From assembly GCA_951640165.1 (NCBI GenBank), contig OX621252.1, positions 26,309,934 to 26,373,933 of the forward strand: a stretch of DNA of 64,000 nt, in the 5' to 3' direction. Under the pieces are notes generated by a model that saw nothing but the letters and a program-made list of their open reading frames with translations, was not told the origin of the DNA and ran no database searches. The DNA is from Pseudoips prasinana. Taxonomy: Eukaryota > Arthropoda > Insecta > Lepidoptera > Nolidae. A program made the position numbers and the translations under genes. The number at the start of each line of letters is the position of its first letter. Position 1 is the first letter of the stretch. Below, in pieces: positions 53,771-64,000 of this stretch.

Positions 53771-53963
53771 TTCTTGTGTACATTGGACGCTCGGTATAGA
53801 TTATTCTCTCTCTGTATTTGTCAATCCTTGAAAGGTTAGATTGTCTCGCGGTAGCATAAGTCAATAAGTGCCATTGTCGTTTGGTTGGCCAATAAAAATG
53901 TCTGAAACAGGTCAGAGTCAAGAAAGTCGGCTGTGTTACATCTCTATATCTCTTAAATCGCGC

Positions 53964-54075
53964 ACTGGATAGAACAAGCAAGCTGGGGCGACTGGAATGA
54001 CGTCGAGCCCAAGATTAATGTCTATCTTGACCTCGACGTCATTCCACTCGCCCCAGCTTTCTCCCTCTATCCAGT
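53964..54075. repeat. ~45-bp-arm hairpin
   Basis: CTGGGGCGACTGGAATGACG continuing into TCGAG pairs with CTCGACGTCATTCCACTCGC and CCCAG with one mismatch. Weaker pairing extends out to ACTGGATAG and CTATCCAGT, and inward to AAGAT/ATCTT. Confidence 0.85.
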
Positions 54076-54540
54076 CATGACAAATAGAAAGAAATTTGAT
54101 AATGTCACAGTGACACAACAATTGACAGTCATGGCCGATATATATCCAGAAGGATATATACTAATAAGTACCTTCTTATAAGTTCGCGTCTTGAAACACT
54201 TATGGAAAATTATAGGTGGCAGAACTCGTCGTGATACCTTTATAACGGTCTTGCAATGTGGTTATAGATGTCGTAGCCAAATATTGTATCATACGAATGT
54301 AAATTAGTATTAATAAATTAGTCTTGTACGGTAAAATGACGCAATTTATTTATATTTATATTTTTACAATGTTTGCTGTTTCTTATCAATATTAGCCATA
54401 GCACAATTTCAATTGTACTCTGATGTAATCTTAATATACAACTTATTATTAAAGAAGATAGTTTGTGATTTTGTTAGTTGCTTTTCATTACTTAGAAAAC
54501 ACCAATGTATTTCTCCAAGACTTTATTTTGAGATAAAAGT
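54076..54540. other. No gene seen
   Basis: AT-rich sequence. Confidence 0.4.
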
Positions 54541-54788
54541 CAGGGACTCTACCTGCTAAGTCGCAGAACATCGATTTCTTAAATGGCGTTCAAATAAATA
54601 TAGGTTAAAAATGACTTAATCAATCGTTAAATCGGCTAAAACGTTGACAATCGATTCCGGACCATTTATGACGTCACATGTGGTCATGGAAGCCGATTTA
54701 AAGATTGATTAAGTCATTTTTAACCTTTCTTTATTTGAACGCCATTTAAGAAATCGATGTTCGGAGACTTAGCCGGTAGAGCCCCAGA
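54541..54788. mobile_element. Fold-back MITE, family X copy 2
   Basis: The arms (54541-54640 and about 54695-54788) share AACATCGATTTCTTAAATGG, CGTTCAAATAAA and GGTTAAAAATGACTTAATCA in inverted form. The centre has GTTGACAATCGATTCCGGAC and CATTTATG, the complement of the core at 9850-9895. It is a complete hairpin of about 250 bp. Confidence 0.8.
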
Positions 54789-54959
54789 TCGGAGTCTTAC
54801 TTAGCTACAAACTTGAGGACTTGAATAAACAATAGGTTACATTTATTACCCATAAGCATAACACAAAAAATCATCCACGCTACAATGGACTTCTTTTCCT
54901 AACACCTTTCTCATTTCAACTTTCTGCCAATACTATGAAAGTAACAGAAAGAGAAGCAG

Positions 54960-55145
54960 AGCAGCAGTAATGGCTCTTAATAACGATTCTCACGACGGTC
55001 TCGATGGCTTGACACAACATGTAAAACAACCAGGGGCTGGGCAGCAGCTTCCTTCTGCGTACTATGATTACCTTAGAGCGATCGCCAGCCCGAATGCCAA
55101 GCGTGGCGATCATAACATATCCCCAAAGAGGCTTGTCCAGCTTTT
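54960..55145 (+). mobile_element. RTE-like LINE 3' fragment, second family
   Basis: GCGATCGCCAGCCCGAATGC, CAAGCGTGGCGATCATAACA and TATCCCC parallel 8240-8436. The upstream part is probably the same element but more diverged. Confidence 0.5.
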
Positions 55146-55376
55146 TGCAGCTGTAATAATGTACAAATCTTACCGACGGGTGTCAGATTAGGTAAGCACT
55201 TCTAAAAGACTCCCAAACTTCATTCTTCTGGGCAAAGTGCATACACAAATTGCCTTTCTCTGTTACGGTGCAAATCTATCATCTAAATTGCTTATAGAAG
55301 AAATGCTTCTACCTGCTGCAAAAACATATTTGTGATTAAATATTTCTTATTTTCATTTATGAATTTCATAAAAAAC

Positions 55377-55467
55377 CTCGTCCAAAATATCAATTCTTAC
55401 ACGATATTGGTTAAATTGGACAATCCAATTTAACCAATATCAAGCGAGAATTGATATACTGGACGAG
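55377..55467. repeat. 91-bp imperfect hairpin
   Basis: The arms 55377-55420 and 55424-55467 pair with about six mismatches (CTCGTCCAAAATATCAATTC; GATATTGGTTAAATTGGA near the loop). The loop is only CAA. Confidence 0.85.
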
Positions 55468-56995
55468 AATTTTAAAGATATTTGGATGATAAATATGGTT
55501 ATGGATTAGAATATAAGAAACAATGATTATGAACATCATACTTTTCATTGTCATTGACATGTTAACTATTACTGAGTGAGCATAGCGAAATAATATGGTG
55601 AATTCCCAATGTCTGATATTATTGGAAAGACTTTTTTTAGACTGCCCGATAAAATAAAATATGAGACTTGGCTGGACTAAGCATAATATTTAATATATGT
55701 CATTATAAAACATGGAGAAATTATGAACCAATCAGTTTTACTAAAAGTTCCTCAAGTGTGAAGTTAAGCATCCTTTCATAAAAAGCATTATATTTATTTA
55801 GCTATATTTTTAACCATGGTCAGTTCAGCAACTATAGTTATTTCTAATTGCATATTGTCTTGTAGGATGTCGTCTTTTTACGTGTTTCATATATTAATAA
55901 TGTAAATGATTTATAATTGTTGTGTTACTTATAATTTTCTATCTTTATCAATAATTTAATCGATCCATCGCAACTTTTGCGTAGATGTAAACAAAAATGT
56001 GTTCCGTAGTAACAAATCACTTGTTTAATTCAATGTATTTGGATGTTATTTTTAAAATATCGTATATTATAAGTATCCAAATGTATTTTTCAATTAATTA
56101 TTTATGTAATTAATTAATATTAGGCAGCAATAATGTCGGTCAGACGTAGGTGATATGATTATGGGATATTTTTGTATGAGGCGCTTGCATGTTCTGTTTA
56201 AAGTGTTTTCTTAATGTGTTCGTTCATTATCGTGTCGTAGTTTAATTGTGACTATATTTCTATTGGATGCTTGTTCGGTGAGAATATTACTGTCACATTT
56301 TTCGCACAAGTCGGTACTTTGAAGTTTCTTTTGATACTTGAACTTTGTAAGTTATTAAAAACTTTATTTAAATAATTTGTTGAACTAAATGTCTTTAAAT
56401 CACGGGAGGAACTTATGTATGTCCCTTTTTAATTATTGAATTTTAATATCGGTCTAATATAATATGGCTGATAACTAAGCCATCTGGAGTCTGTAGCAAA
56501 ATATGATGAGAGGCCCATCCTAAAAACAGAGGTAAATCTCTTTTACTGCCGTAGTAAGTATGTCCAAATGACAAAGGAGATCTTGTATTGATAAATATTT
56601 TCAATAGTAGATTAAGAGCTTAAGAGCAGGATTGTCGTCATACTCGAACCTCGTGGAATTTTCCCACCTCGATCTTGTGCTTTAATCGACTACAATATTT
56701 CCAAACTCTTTATTGATGAAAAAAAGTCGCCCATTTTCCTGGGCGCAAAATACTTGAAAGGCAAGGAGAGAAGTGAGATCTGAATTATTGTGTAACCACT
56801 TGTGCGGAAAATAATAAGGCAATAATAGTCTAAACATCACTGGTATAATCATGTTATACGTACTTAGGTTTATTCTGAACAATAAAAGAGAGAGTATTAG
56901 ATTATGTGACAAAGATTCAATTATTAAAGGAAAGGAAGATCATGAAATATTTAAAGCAAAACAGATATTTTTATACCTAAAAATGAATTCAAATC
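55468..56995. other. No gene seen
   Basis: 1.5 kb of AT-rich sequence. The minus frame at 56682-56912 has no domain. Confidence 0.4.
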
Positions 56996-57175
56996 GTAGA
57001 AACGTGGCATTGTAGTGCTTTTAAAATGTTCGCAGAGGCTCACACAGATGGTTTTCATGCCATTGTGCGAAAGAAAGCGGCAACCTTACGCCTGCATGGT
57101 AGTAACAACAGCAATCTTAAAATTATCGCTGCCAGAGCGGATTGTCCCTTTCAAGGATACTGAGGCCCTAGGCCT
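56996..57175 (+). pseudogene. LINE RT C-terminal fragment, GMFAEAHTD family
   Basis: WHCSAFKMFAEAHTDGFHAI, VRKKAATLRLHGSNNSNLKI and IAARADCPFQ parallel 31491-31735. Heavily truncated. Confidence 0.7.
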
Positions 57176-57409
57176 AGGACTAAATTAATAATTATCTGTC
57201 AAAAAACCAACAATGCTAACTTATTTACATAAGCACCATTGTTACTGCCACCAAAATACTAACAAAATTATGGGCTCAGTCTGAAACTAAGTCTTATTAT
57301 TTTTCTGTTCCGGGTCCGAAATATCTGGTTTGGCAAAATGGTACCAAATTTAATCACACTGATATTTACGCAGTTTCACAAAACGCCAAAAAAAACGACG
57401 TTTCTCATG

Positions 57410-57510
57410 GGTCCTTCTCATGCACTCCACGTCAAAACCTGAGCCAAGGGTCGCCTCCAAATGGAATACCCTTGCGCAGCTTACTTAGTGTGTGGCTTAA
57501 TTGTTAGACT
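57410..57510. repeat. Repeat, inverted partner of 31800-31920
   Basis: CTCATGCACTCCACGTCAAA and ACCTGAGCCAAGGGTCGCCT match the complement of the 31.8-kb block. Confidence 0.4.
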
Positions 57511-58129
57511 TCTTGAACCTCCACTGCCTATTATTCAATAAAGCTGTAAAAGCGTCCTCAGTTTTGTTCGTGTGGTGAAGACCTGTTATGGGTTCCTGCG
57601 TTGGGGATACGGCGAGGTATGTGAGAACTGAAGTTATCCACAAAATTCACCACGGTAGTCTCCACGGTATGGTGTATAGGCTCCAGGAACTCGACACGAT
57701 CTTCATCCTGAAACACCACCATTACATCTATGTTACTGTAGAGGTAGTGATAGCCCCCTATGATAAATGTAAAAGTTAAGTTAAAAAGAAACATACCTGC
57801 CTGATAGTTCAATAATATCGTGAGTCACTCCATTTGTCGGGACAGAATGGGCTCATACCAGTCAGAAACAATTTTCCCTTTTTGTCAATTGTCCATGACT
57901 GGTTTCTGTGCGACAATAAGGAAAGCCTCATTATATATTTTCCTATTAGTACCCACGTACCCGTAACATAATCAGGTTAATGAGTTTTAGGTGCGTGGTT
58001 TCTGGTCCAGAAAGAATACCAGGACAGTGGGTGCCTTAAAAGGCTACTAAGAGTTACAACAGGTAGTTGGGCAGCAGTGCTACTTATATACTAGCTACCA
58101 TCTAACTGCAGTCGTAACTTGCATGCCAA
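57511..58129. other. Unassigned
   Basis: Opposed open frames at 57558-57812 show no domain. No known repeat is seen. Confidence 0.35.
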
Positions 58130-58240
58130 GCGCGATGTCTACGGCAAACCCCTGCAAATGGTAACGCGGTAGAAACCTTTTGGGGGAAGCCTATATCCAC
58201 CATTCCACCAGTGGACGACAGCAGGCTGATGATGATGAAT
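58130..58240 (+). mobile_element. RTE-like 3' tail
   Basis: GCCAAGCGCGATGTCTACGG, CTTTTGGGGGAAGCC and CCAGTGGACGACAGCAGGCT end in (GATGAT)n. A diverged relative of the RTE tails. Confidence 0.6.
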
Positions 58241-58614
58241 TAGTTTTATTTTATTTTATGAGGATTTTTGGTACCGCAAGAATTTTTCTAAGTCTATTCT
58301 CCGATGGTAAGTGCTTGATATGACCAGAGCTTCACCCGCACGGTGAATATCTGGAATATTTATGTATCTCTCTCTCTCTTACTCTCTTCTTGTATTTTTT
58401 TTTCTTATTATACCAGTGATGGACCGATACAGTAGCGTTAGCGACATCGCATCGTTACGAACGGACAAATAAAACGATTAGAAGTGCATAGTTAGATCGA
58501 CGTCGTGTGTTGTATGACTGTTCGATAGACACGTTCAATCAGATTATGAATGTTTGTATGTAACTTTTATAAATAAATGCCGTCAGGCAAACATTGGGTT
58601 TTATTTAACACACA

Positions 58615-59475
58615 CCACAGTCATGAATAGATGACAAACTAAAGCCAAGACTGTGTAGTCGTACCGTGTACAAAGTATAACCAAAATGTGCCTAGCACGT
58701 ACACATTTCTGTTATACTTTTATTTATTTAACTCAAACCACAGACATGTATAGATGACAAACCAAAGCCAAGACTATGTAATCGTACCGTGTTTAAAGTA
58801 TAACCAAAATGTGCCTAGCACGTACACATTTCTGTTATACTTTTATTTATTTAACTCAAACCACGTACATGTATAGATGACAAACCAAAGCCAAGACTAT
58901 GTAATCGTACCGTGTTTAAAGTATAACCAAAATGTGCCCAGCACGTACACATTTCTGTTATACATTTATTTGTTTAACTCAAACCACAGTCATGCATAGT
59001 TAACAAACCAAAGCCAAGGCTATGTAATCGTACCGTGTTTAAAGTATAACCAAAATGTGCCCAGCACGTACACATTTCTGTTATACATTTATTTGTTTAA
59101 CTCAAACCACAGTCATGCATAGTTAACAAACCAAAGCCAAGGCTATGTAATCGTACCGTGTTTAAAGTATAACCAAAATGTGCCCAGCACGTACACATTT
59201 CTGTTATACATTTATTTGTTTAACTCAAACCACAGTCATGCATAGTTAACAAACCAAAGCCAAGGCTATGTAGTCGTACCGTGTTTAAAGTATAACCAAA
59301 TTTTGCCAAGCACGGACACATTTCTGTTATACTTTTATTTATTTAACACAAACCAGAGGCATGCATAGATGACAAACCAAAACTAAGACTATGTAGTATG
59401 TAGTCGTATCGTAAAATACAACCAAAATGTGCTCAGCACGGGCATTTGTTATACTTTAAACACTTAGGTACACCT
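58615..59475 (+). repeat. Minisatellite, seven units of exactly 123 bp
   Basis: Unit starts (CCACAG or variants) fall at 58615, 58738, 58861, 58984, 59107, 59230 and 59353, always 123 bp apart. Units share CAAAGCCAAGRCTATGTA, TCGTACCGTGTTTAAAGTAT and ACCAAAATGTGCC. Each contains an imperfect hairpin: GTATAACCAAAATGTG pairs with CACATTTCTGTTATAC around about 11 bases. The middle units are nearly identical; the edge units are more diverged. Confidence 0.95.
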
Positions 59476-59536
59476 AAGGTTATCCATGGATTTTATGTTG
59501 AATCTAGCTCGTGTGTTCACTAAAAGATTCGTCTTA

Positions 59537-59569
59537 CCAACCACGCCAACAGGCCGTTGGCGTGGTTGG
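59537..59569. repeat. 14-bp palindrome at SINE head
   Basis: CCAACCACGCCAAC and GTTGGCGTGGTTGG surround AGGCC. The right arm is normal SINE A head; the left arm is its inverted copy. Confidence 0.9.
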
Positions 59570-59815
59570 CCAATATTTGCTTTTCACGCCGGAGGTCGTG
59601 GGTTCGATTCCCACCCAGGACAAATATTTGTGTGCATGAACATGTCTGTTTGTCCTGAGTCTGGGTGTAATCATCTGTATAAGTATGTATTTACAAACGA
59701 AAAGTAGTAGGTATATGTAGTATATCAGTTATCTGGTTTCCATAGTACAAGCTCTGCTTGGTTTGGGATCAGATGGCCGTGTGTAAATTATGTCCCAGAA
59801 TATGATTATTATTAT
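59552..59815 (+). mobile_element. SINE A (tRNA-headed), well preserved
   Basis: GGCGTGGTTGGCCAATATTT, GGTCGTGGGTTCGATTCCCA, TGTTTGTCCTGAGTCTGGGT, GGTTTCCATAGTACAAGCTC and GTCCCAGAATATG(ATT)n give the best complete copy in the window. Confidence 0.9.
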
Positions 59816-59875
59816 AATTCATATTTGTTCCTGTGAACTGACATAACAATTCATCTGAACTGACAACATACATTT

Positions 59876-60030
59876 ATTTTTTTTTAATCAGAGGCGACAA
59901 ACGAGCAAGTTGGTTACCTGATAGTAAGTGATTACCGCCGCCCATGGACACTCGCAATACCAGAGGAGACGCGGGTGCGTTGCCACCCTTTAAGAGTCAG
60001 CAAACAAGTGTTGCTAACCCCCAACGATGC
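59876..60030 (-). mobile_element. Retroposon, ATGGGCGGCGG family, minus orientation
   Basis: TTTTTTTAATCAGAGGCGAC, AAACGAGCAAGTTGGTTACC, GTAAGTGATTACCGCCGCCC and CAGCAAACAAGTGTTGCTAA mirror 12884-13045. Confidence 0.8.
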
Positions 60031-60369
60031 GCTCTGGCAACCTTACTCACACGCAGAAGCACAAGATTAAGTTATTAATATTATTATTAAGGAATGTCTT
60101 CTGTAAGGTGGAGGTACTTCCCCTGTCAGGCTGCTCTTGGAGCGAATGACCGCTGTGCCCTATATACTTAATGGATTATGAATCCCTGTTTACTTTAATG
60201 TTACTTATTTCTATTAGAAGACCATCCTACGGTACCTTACACGTGTCTGTGGGTGGCAGATAATGATGTTGTTCAGTTCGATGATTAAAATCCCAAAAAG
60301 TAAAGTTTTTTGTGGGTCAGAAATATGGCAACATTATATTATCGTGCTTTGGAGATCGTAAAAAGGTTG

Positions 60370-60496
60370 GTACACACGGCTACATATCAAGCTATACATT
60401 TCCAATATAAGCTGACCTGTCATTGTATGGAAATCCTATACAACGTGAGATCAGCTTATACTGGAAATGTATAGCTTGATATGTAGTCGTGTGTAC
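60370..60496. mobile_element. 127-bp fold-back MITE
   Basis: Arms of about 46 bp (GTACACACGGCTACATATCA, AGCTATACATTTCC and its complement GGAAATGTATAGCTTGATAT) pair with few mismatches. The core has a small secondary palindrome (TTGTATGG ... CTATACAA). Confidence 0.85.
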
Positions 60497-61483
60497 AGAA
60501 TTTTCCACGGTCGAGTTAGATGCTGTTCCACCGATGAGTGAAAGAAAAGCGAGTGCGTTGTTTAGTATCCAGAGCATTTTTGCTTCGTTTGGAGTAGATG
60601 GCGCTGTGATATGTCCTGGATATTATTATTATATTGTATGCGCAAAATATAAATCGCCAGAAACCAATATGGACGAAAAGTTAGTCTAACTGAAAGCTAG
60701 AGTTACTATATCTACTGTAAAAATAATATTTTAATATTATGAAGTAATTTTAATTGTTTTATCATTAATATTCACTTTTCACACTTTGTTTTATATTTTA
60801 CGTTTCGTTTTTTATGTTAATTTTGTATATTTCATCATTTCATTTCATTCATTTCATCATATTTTTAAATTTATTTAAGCCTATAGTATTTTTCATTTTA
60901 TATAAGTTTTAGATGTTATATATTTTTTGCCTTTTATTGATTTCATGAGTGTCATAAATCTGTACATGTTGTGATACCTTAATAAACTGTAGGTACATTT
61001 GATTTTAATTTTCAAATATTGTGTTTAGACTAACATTAATGTGTCTTAAATAAATAAATACTATATCCATGACAATGCTCTAGTACACGTAACACCTCAG
61101 TGCTAGTGCTAACTCACCAACCATCGTAAGGTTTTTATAATTACAAAGACTTTTAATAATTTTTCTTTTGAATGAGCATTCAATACCATTTCTTTTCACC
61201 ACCTCTACCAAGTCGTTGTTTTATATAATACAGTTTGTAGAAAACAGGTGAGATCAAGGCTTTCTGTATCACCCCCCAATAAAACCCATACATACCATTT
61301 TATCGGGCATTCCTTCAAATAGAAAACTCAGAAGAATTTAATTAAAAAAATATTGGCAGAAACCTCTGATTAGAAATATGGCTCTAATTACACATTACAT
61401 TATTATAATACAAGCATTTATATATTCCCTATATCCATATAATATGTTATCACATGTTTTTCGTAGTACTCATAGGTACCATT
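60497..61483. other. Unassigned; possible transposon remnant
   Basis: An open stretch at 60497-60687 reads FSTVELDAVPPMSERKASAL, FSIQSIFASFGVDGAVICPG, then YKSPETNMDEKLV and stop. MDEKL resembles the start of MADF-type proteins, so the hairpin at 60370 could be the end of a deleted element, but this is weak. The remainder is AT-rich. Confidence 0.3.
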
Positions 61484-61725
61484 GGCGGTCACCGTAGCCT
61501 AGTTGGTAGTGCTCCTGCCTACGAAGCTGGTGGTCCTGGGTTCGAATCCCGGTAAGTGCTAATATTTGTGTGTTGAGCACGAATATTTGTTTCCGAGTCA
61601 TGGATGTTTTCTATCTATATAAGTATGTATATCCTCGCCTGGTACCCATAGTACAAGCTTTGCTTAGTTTGGGGATAGGATGTTCTGTGTGACATTGTCC
61701 TAGATATTATTATTATTATGTTCTC
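61484..61725 (+). mobile_element. SINE B (tRNA-headed)
   Basis: GGTCACCGTAGCCTAGTTGG, CTGGGTTCGAATCCCGGTAA, GGTACCCATAGTACAAGC and GACATTGTCCTAGATATT(ATT)n make a complete copy. Confidence 0.9.
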
Positions 61726-62171
61726 TCTGAATCACCCCGACGATGATTACTGGCAGAGAATCCCTTTGACATTAAGTCCGCCTCTGTAGTACATTGTTGT
61801 GCGAAATGTTCCAATAAATAAATAAGAGCCTGTATTCAGCCGTATGCGTTAAACATAAGTTTGAGTTACAAAACCATTTAGGTATACTCAAGATCTTAGA
61901 ACCAATTCCTCTAATCCTGAATTATAAATACCTACTAGTACTACGATTATAATGATAATATGTTTTTGTGTTTAAATTCCATCGTCGTAATATATAATAT
62001 GAGCGACTTCTGGTTAAAATAAAAAGCATTTCAGATTATCTGATTCAGATGATATCAATAATGCTCCGAAATAGAATGTCTTTGATTCTTGGAAGAGAAT
62101 GAAGTGAGACAAATGTGTAAAGATAGCCATCGTATCCTACTTACTTCTCAGGTTTAGCAAATATACTCCAA
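61726..62171. other. No gene seen
   Basis: AT-rich sequence. Confidence 0.4.
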
Positions 62172-62223
62172 AAAGGTCGTTAACTCGTAATGTTATTTAT
62201 AACATTACGAGTTAACGACCTTT
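62172..62223. repeat. Perfect 25-bp palindrome, 2-bp loop
   Basis: Arms 62172-62196 (AAAGGTCGTTAACTCGTAAT continuing GTTAT) and 62199-62223 are exact complements around TT. Confidence 0.95.
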
Positions 62224-62335
62224 AAAAAAATTTAAATACAATACTTTAAGTATAGAGCGGCAGGAGGTGGCATATGGCACCTACAATTTAATTTTTTAAT
62301 TTGAACTTTCACTACAAATACATAGGTAACAATAA

Positions 62336-62668
62336 TGTCCTCGTAGCCGAATTTCGGCCACGGCGGCCCGTCTCAACAGATTAGCTATCTGCGCGGGACA
62401 TATTATAGTGCTCAAGTGTGTGCGCAAACACAGGAGCACTTTCTATTCCATCACTCTCATGATCCGATGGGACGCCCAGCGACACGACCGGAAAGAGATC
62501 AGGCACAGGACCGACGGCTTTGCGTGCTCTCCGAGGACTTCGGGCTGACACAGAAATTTCTTTTTACGGAAGAAAAATCCCAATATCACTTTTTGGCCTG
62601 ACCCGGGATTTGAATTCAGGACCTCATCATCTATGGTTAAACACGCTACCGCTAGACCAACGAGGCAG
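62336..62668 (-). mobile_element. SINE C (tRNA-headed), minus orientation
   Basis: Same layout as 23142-23540: GACATATTATAGTGCTCAAG, CATGATCCGATGGGACGCCC, CACAGGACCGACGGC and, at the right, the complement of the tRNA-like head (ACCCGGGATTTGAATTCAGG, CTACCGCTAGACCAACGAGG). Confidence 0.85.
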
Positions 62669-62670
62669 TC

Positions 62671-62701
<31 letters not shown>

Positions 62702-62702
62702 T
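62671..62702. repeat. (TA)n microsatellite
   Basis: About 15 TA units directly before the truncated 5' end of the Jockey-like LINE. Confidence 0.85.
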
Positions 62703-64000
62703 TAACCAAAATTCTTGAGAAAATTTTAATAAAAGACTCATAACTTACCTCGAAAAAAAAAACTTGCTGTCAGACAATCAGTATGGCTTTCGGTTTGGTA
62801 GATCCACGGAAGATGCAGTCACAAACTTAGTTGATTATATTACACATAACCTAGAACAGAGCCGCGCATGTACTGGCATCTTCCTGGACCTAGCAAAAGC
62901 CTTCGACACTATATCCAGGAAAATCTTATTAAGGAAACTTTCGTACCTGGGAATCCGTGGCATTGCTCTGGAATGGTTCAGTTCTTGCCTCAGTGATAGA
63001 ACGCAAAGAGTGGTTTTGGATGGCCAATACAGTGATCGGACTACGACTAACTTTGGCGTGCCTCAAGGAAGCGTGTTGGGGCCTACTTTGTTCATAATCT
63101 ACATTAACGGGCTTTGTTCGACTACACTCCCCCAGGCAAAAATATTTACATACGCTGATGACACCGCCATAGTCTTCAGTGGTAAAACTTGGGAAGAAGT
63201 ACAAACCTGCGCAGAAACTGGGCTTCAGGTAGTGGCAAACTGGCTCCAACACAATCTGCTAACATTAAATATTAAAAAAACAAAAGTAATAAATTTTGCA
63301 GTGTCGAAACTCTCTACCCCAAGAGCTAACACTAACCTCCGGCTACATTCGTGCAATAGTAACAACAGCTCCTGCACCTGTCCACATCTTGATCAGACAG
63401 ATAGCCTTAAATACCTCGGTGTTCATTTGGACAACAGACTGAACTAGTTGACGCATCTGAATTACCTGAGCAGTAGAATAAGGAAGCTGTTATTCATCTT
63501 TAAGAGACTTGGCAAGAAAAATTCGTTGCGGGATCCAAGACAGTTAAAGCGATTCCCCGGGACATGCCTGAGCTTCACCGCTCAGTGTCATTTCATTGTG
63601 TGCCCCTGTTGATCCTGGCTTACAGGAGTTGTAGTGGTGGGTAAGAGGGAGGGACTAGTCCCGTTTAAATAAAAAAAAGACTTGGCAAGACCGCTGACTG
63701 ATGATTCAACTGTAAAAATGGTGTACTTCTCCCTGTGTCAGTCTGTTGTCCAATATTGTATTCCATCGTGGGGCATATCTGGGAAAAGTTATCTTATGAA
63801 TGTGGAAAGGGCGCAACGTGCTTTGCTAAAAGTGGCATACAGGCGACCATTCCGATACCCCACTGACCAACTTTACTCTGATGTATCGGTGCTCAGAGTT
63901 AGACAGCTATACATACTTAGCATTACTCTACGGTTCCATAAAACCTCGCTGAACCATCGGAAAGTAAGATGGGACAGAATTAGGTGTTATAAATCTATAG
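62703..64000 (+). pseudogene. Jockey-like LINE reverse transcriptase, continues past window
   Basis: The RT begins in the fingers (KILEKILIK remnants with frameshifts), then SDNQYGFRFGRSTEDAVTNL, motif A FLDLAKAFDTI, motif B GVPQGSVLGPTLFIIYINGL, catalytic YADD (TYADDTAIVF), NIKKTKVINF and YLGVHLDNRLN, with a stop at 63445-63447. After that the C-terminal region RIRKLLFIFKRL is split by a 161-bp insert (63517-63677). It resumes VKMVYFSLCQSVVQYCIPSW, GISGKSYLMNVERAQRALLK and VAYRRPFRYPTDQLYSDVSV to the window edge. The endonuclease is missing. The LINE is 5'-truncated and abuts a (TA)n run. Confidence 0.88.
63517..63677 (+). mobile_element. 161-bp retro-insert with 12-bp target duplication
   Basis: AGACTTGGCAAG at 63505-63516 is repeated at 63678-63689. 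The insert begins AAAAATTCGTTGCGGGATCC and ends CCCGTTTAAATAAAAAAA, an A-rich tail. No tRNA box is clear. It is a SINE or a short LINE 3' end of unknown family. Confidence 0.85.

Noticed and set aside
57558..57812. Opposed 63- and 84-codon frames
   Set aside because: Fully overlapping antisense frames with no motif or splice support.
58615..59475. CRISPR-like array
   Set aside because: The repeats are contiguous 123-bp units without unique spacers; it is a minisatellite in a eukaryotic genome.

Overview
The window looks like non-coding DNA of an insect nuclear genome, most likely a moth or butterfly. It is AT-rich, has spliceosomal introns, no operons and almost no long open reading frames. 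Its bulk is interspersed repeats of the kinds common in Lepidoptera: RTE-like, Jockey/CR1-like and other non-LTR retrotransposons, tRNA-headed SINEs with (ATT)n tails, short Helitrons ending in a GC hairpin plus CTAG, mariner, PIF/Harbinger and many fold-back MITEs. No plasmid, phage, rRNA or CRISPR signal was seen. The lepidopteran assignment is an inference from repeat style, not from a database match.

Layout. 1-4.4 kb: an almost complete RTE-like LINE (minus strand) inserted into a short Helitron, bounded by a 17-bp duplication. 4.4-20 kb: fold-back elements, LINE 3' ends, Helitrons, SINEs, a degenerate minisatellite and a 141-bp MITE. 20-21 kb: a 602-bp PIF/Harbinger-type element with a truncated MADF-domain ORF, inserted in a LINE. 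21-38 kb: SINEs, a 1.2-kb RTE reverse-transcriptase fragment, other LINE pieces and a 210-bp nearly perfect inverted repeat. 39.1-47.4 kb: one mariner transposon split by two copies of a 3.06-kb PIF/Harbinger-like element in opposite orientation, both flanked by CTG/CAG duplications. 47.4-49.9 kb: a SINE, a short retro-insert at a TTAGG-like site and an LTR-element gag fragment. 50.0-50.9 kb: the only convincing host coding sequence, the last two exons of an unrecognised gene. 52.6-62.7 kb: tandem repeats, including seven units of exactly 123 bp, hairpins, MITEs and SINEs. 62.7-64 kb: a Jockey-like LINE reverse transcriptase, itself carrying a 161-bp retro-insert.

Apart from the host gene, the coding pieces do not cooperate in a pathway: they are remnants of separate selfish elements. 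The insertion order can be read in several places (Helitron, then RTE; mariner, then two Harbinger copies; LINE, then MADF element; Jockey, then SINE). A second theme is the number of short, near-perfect palindromes with 1-11-bp loops lying inside older repeats. They look like local template-switch products. All coordinates were read by eye; no alignment or database search was run.
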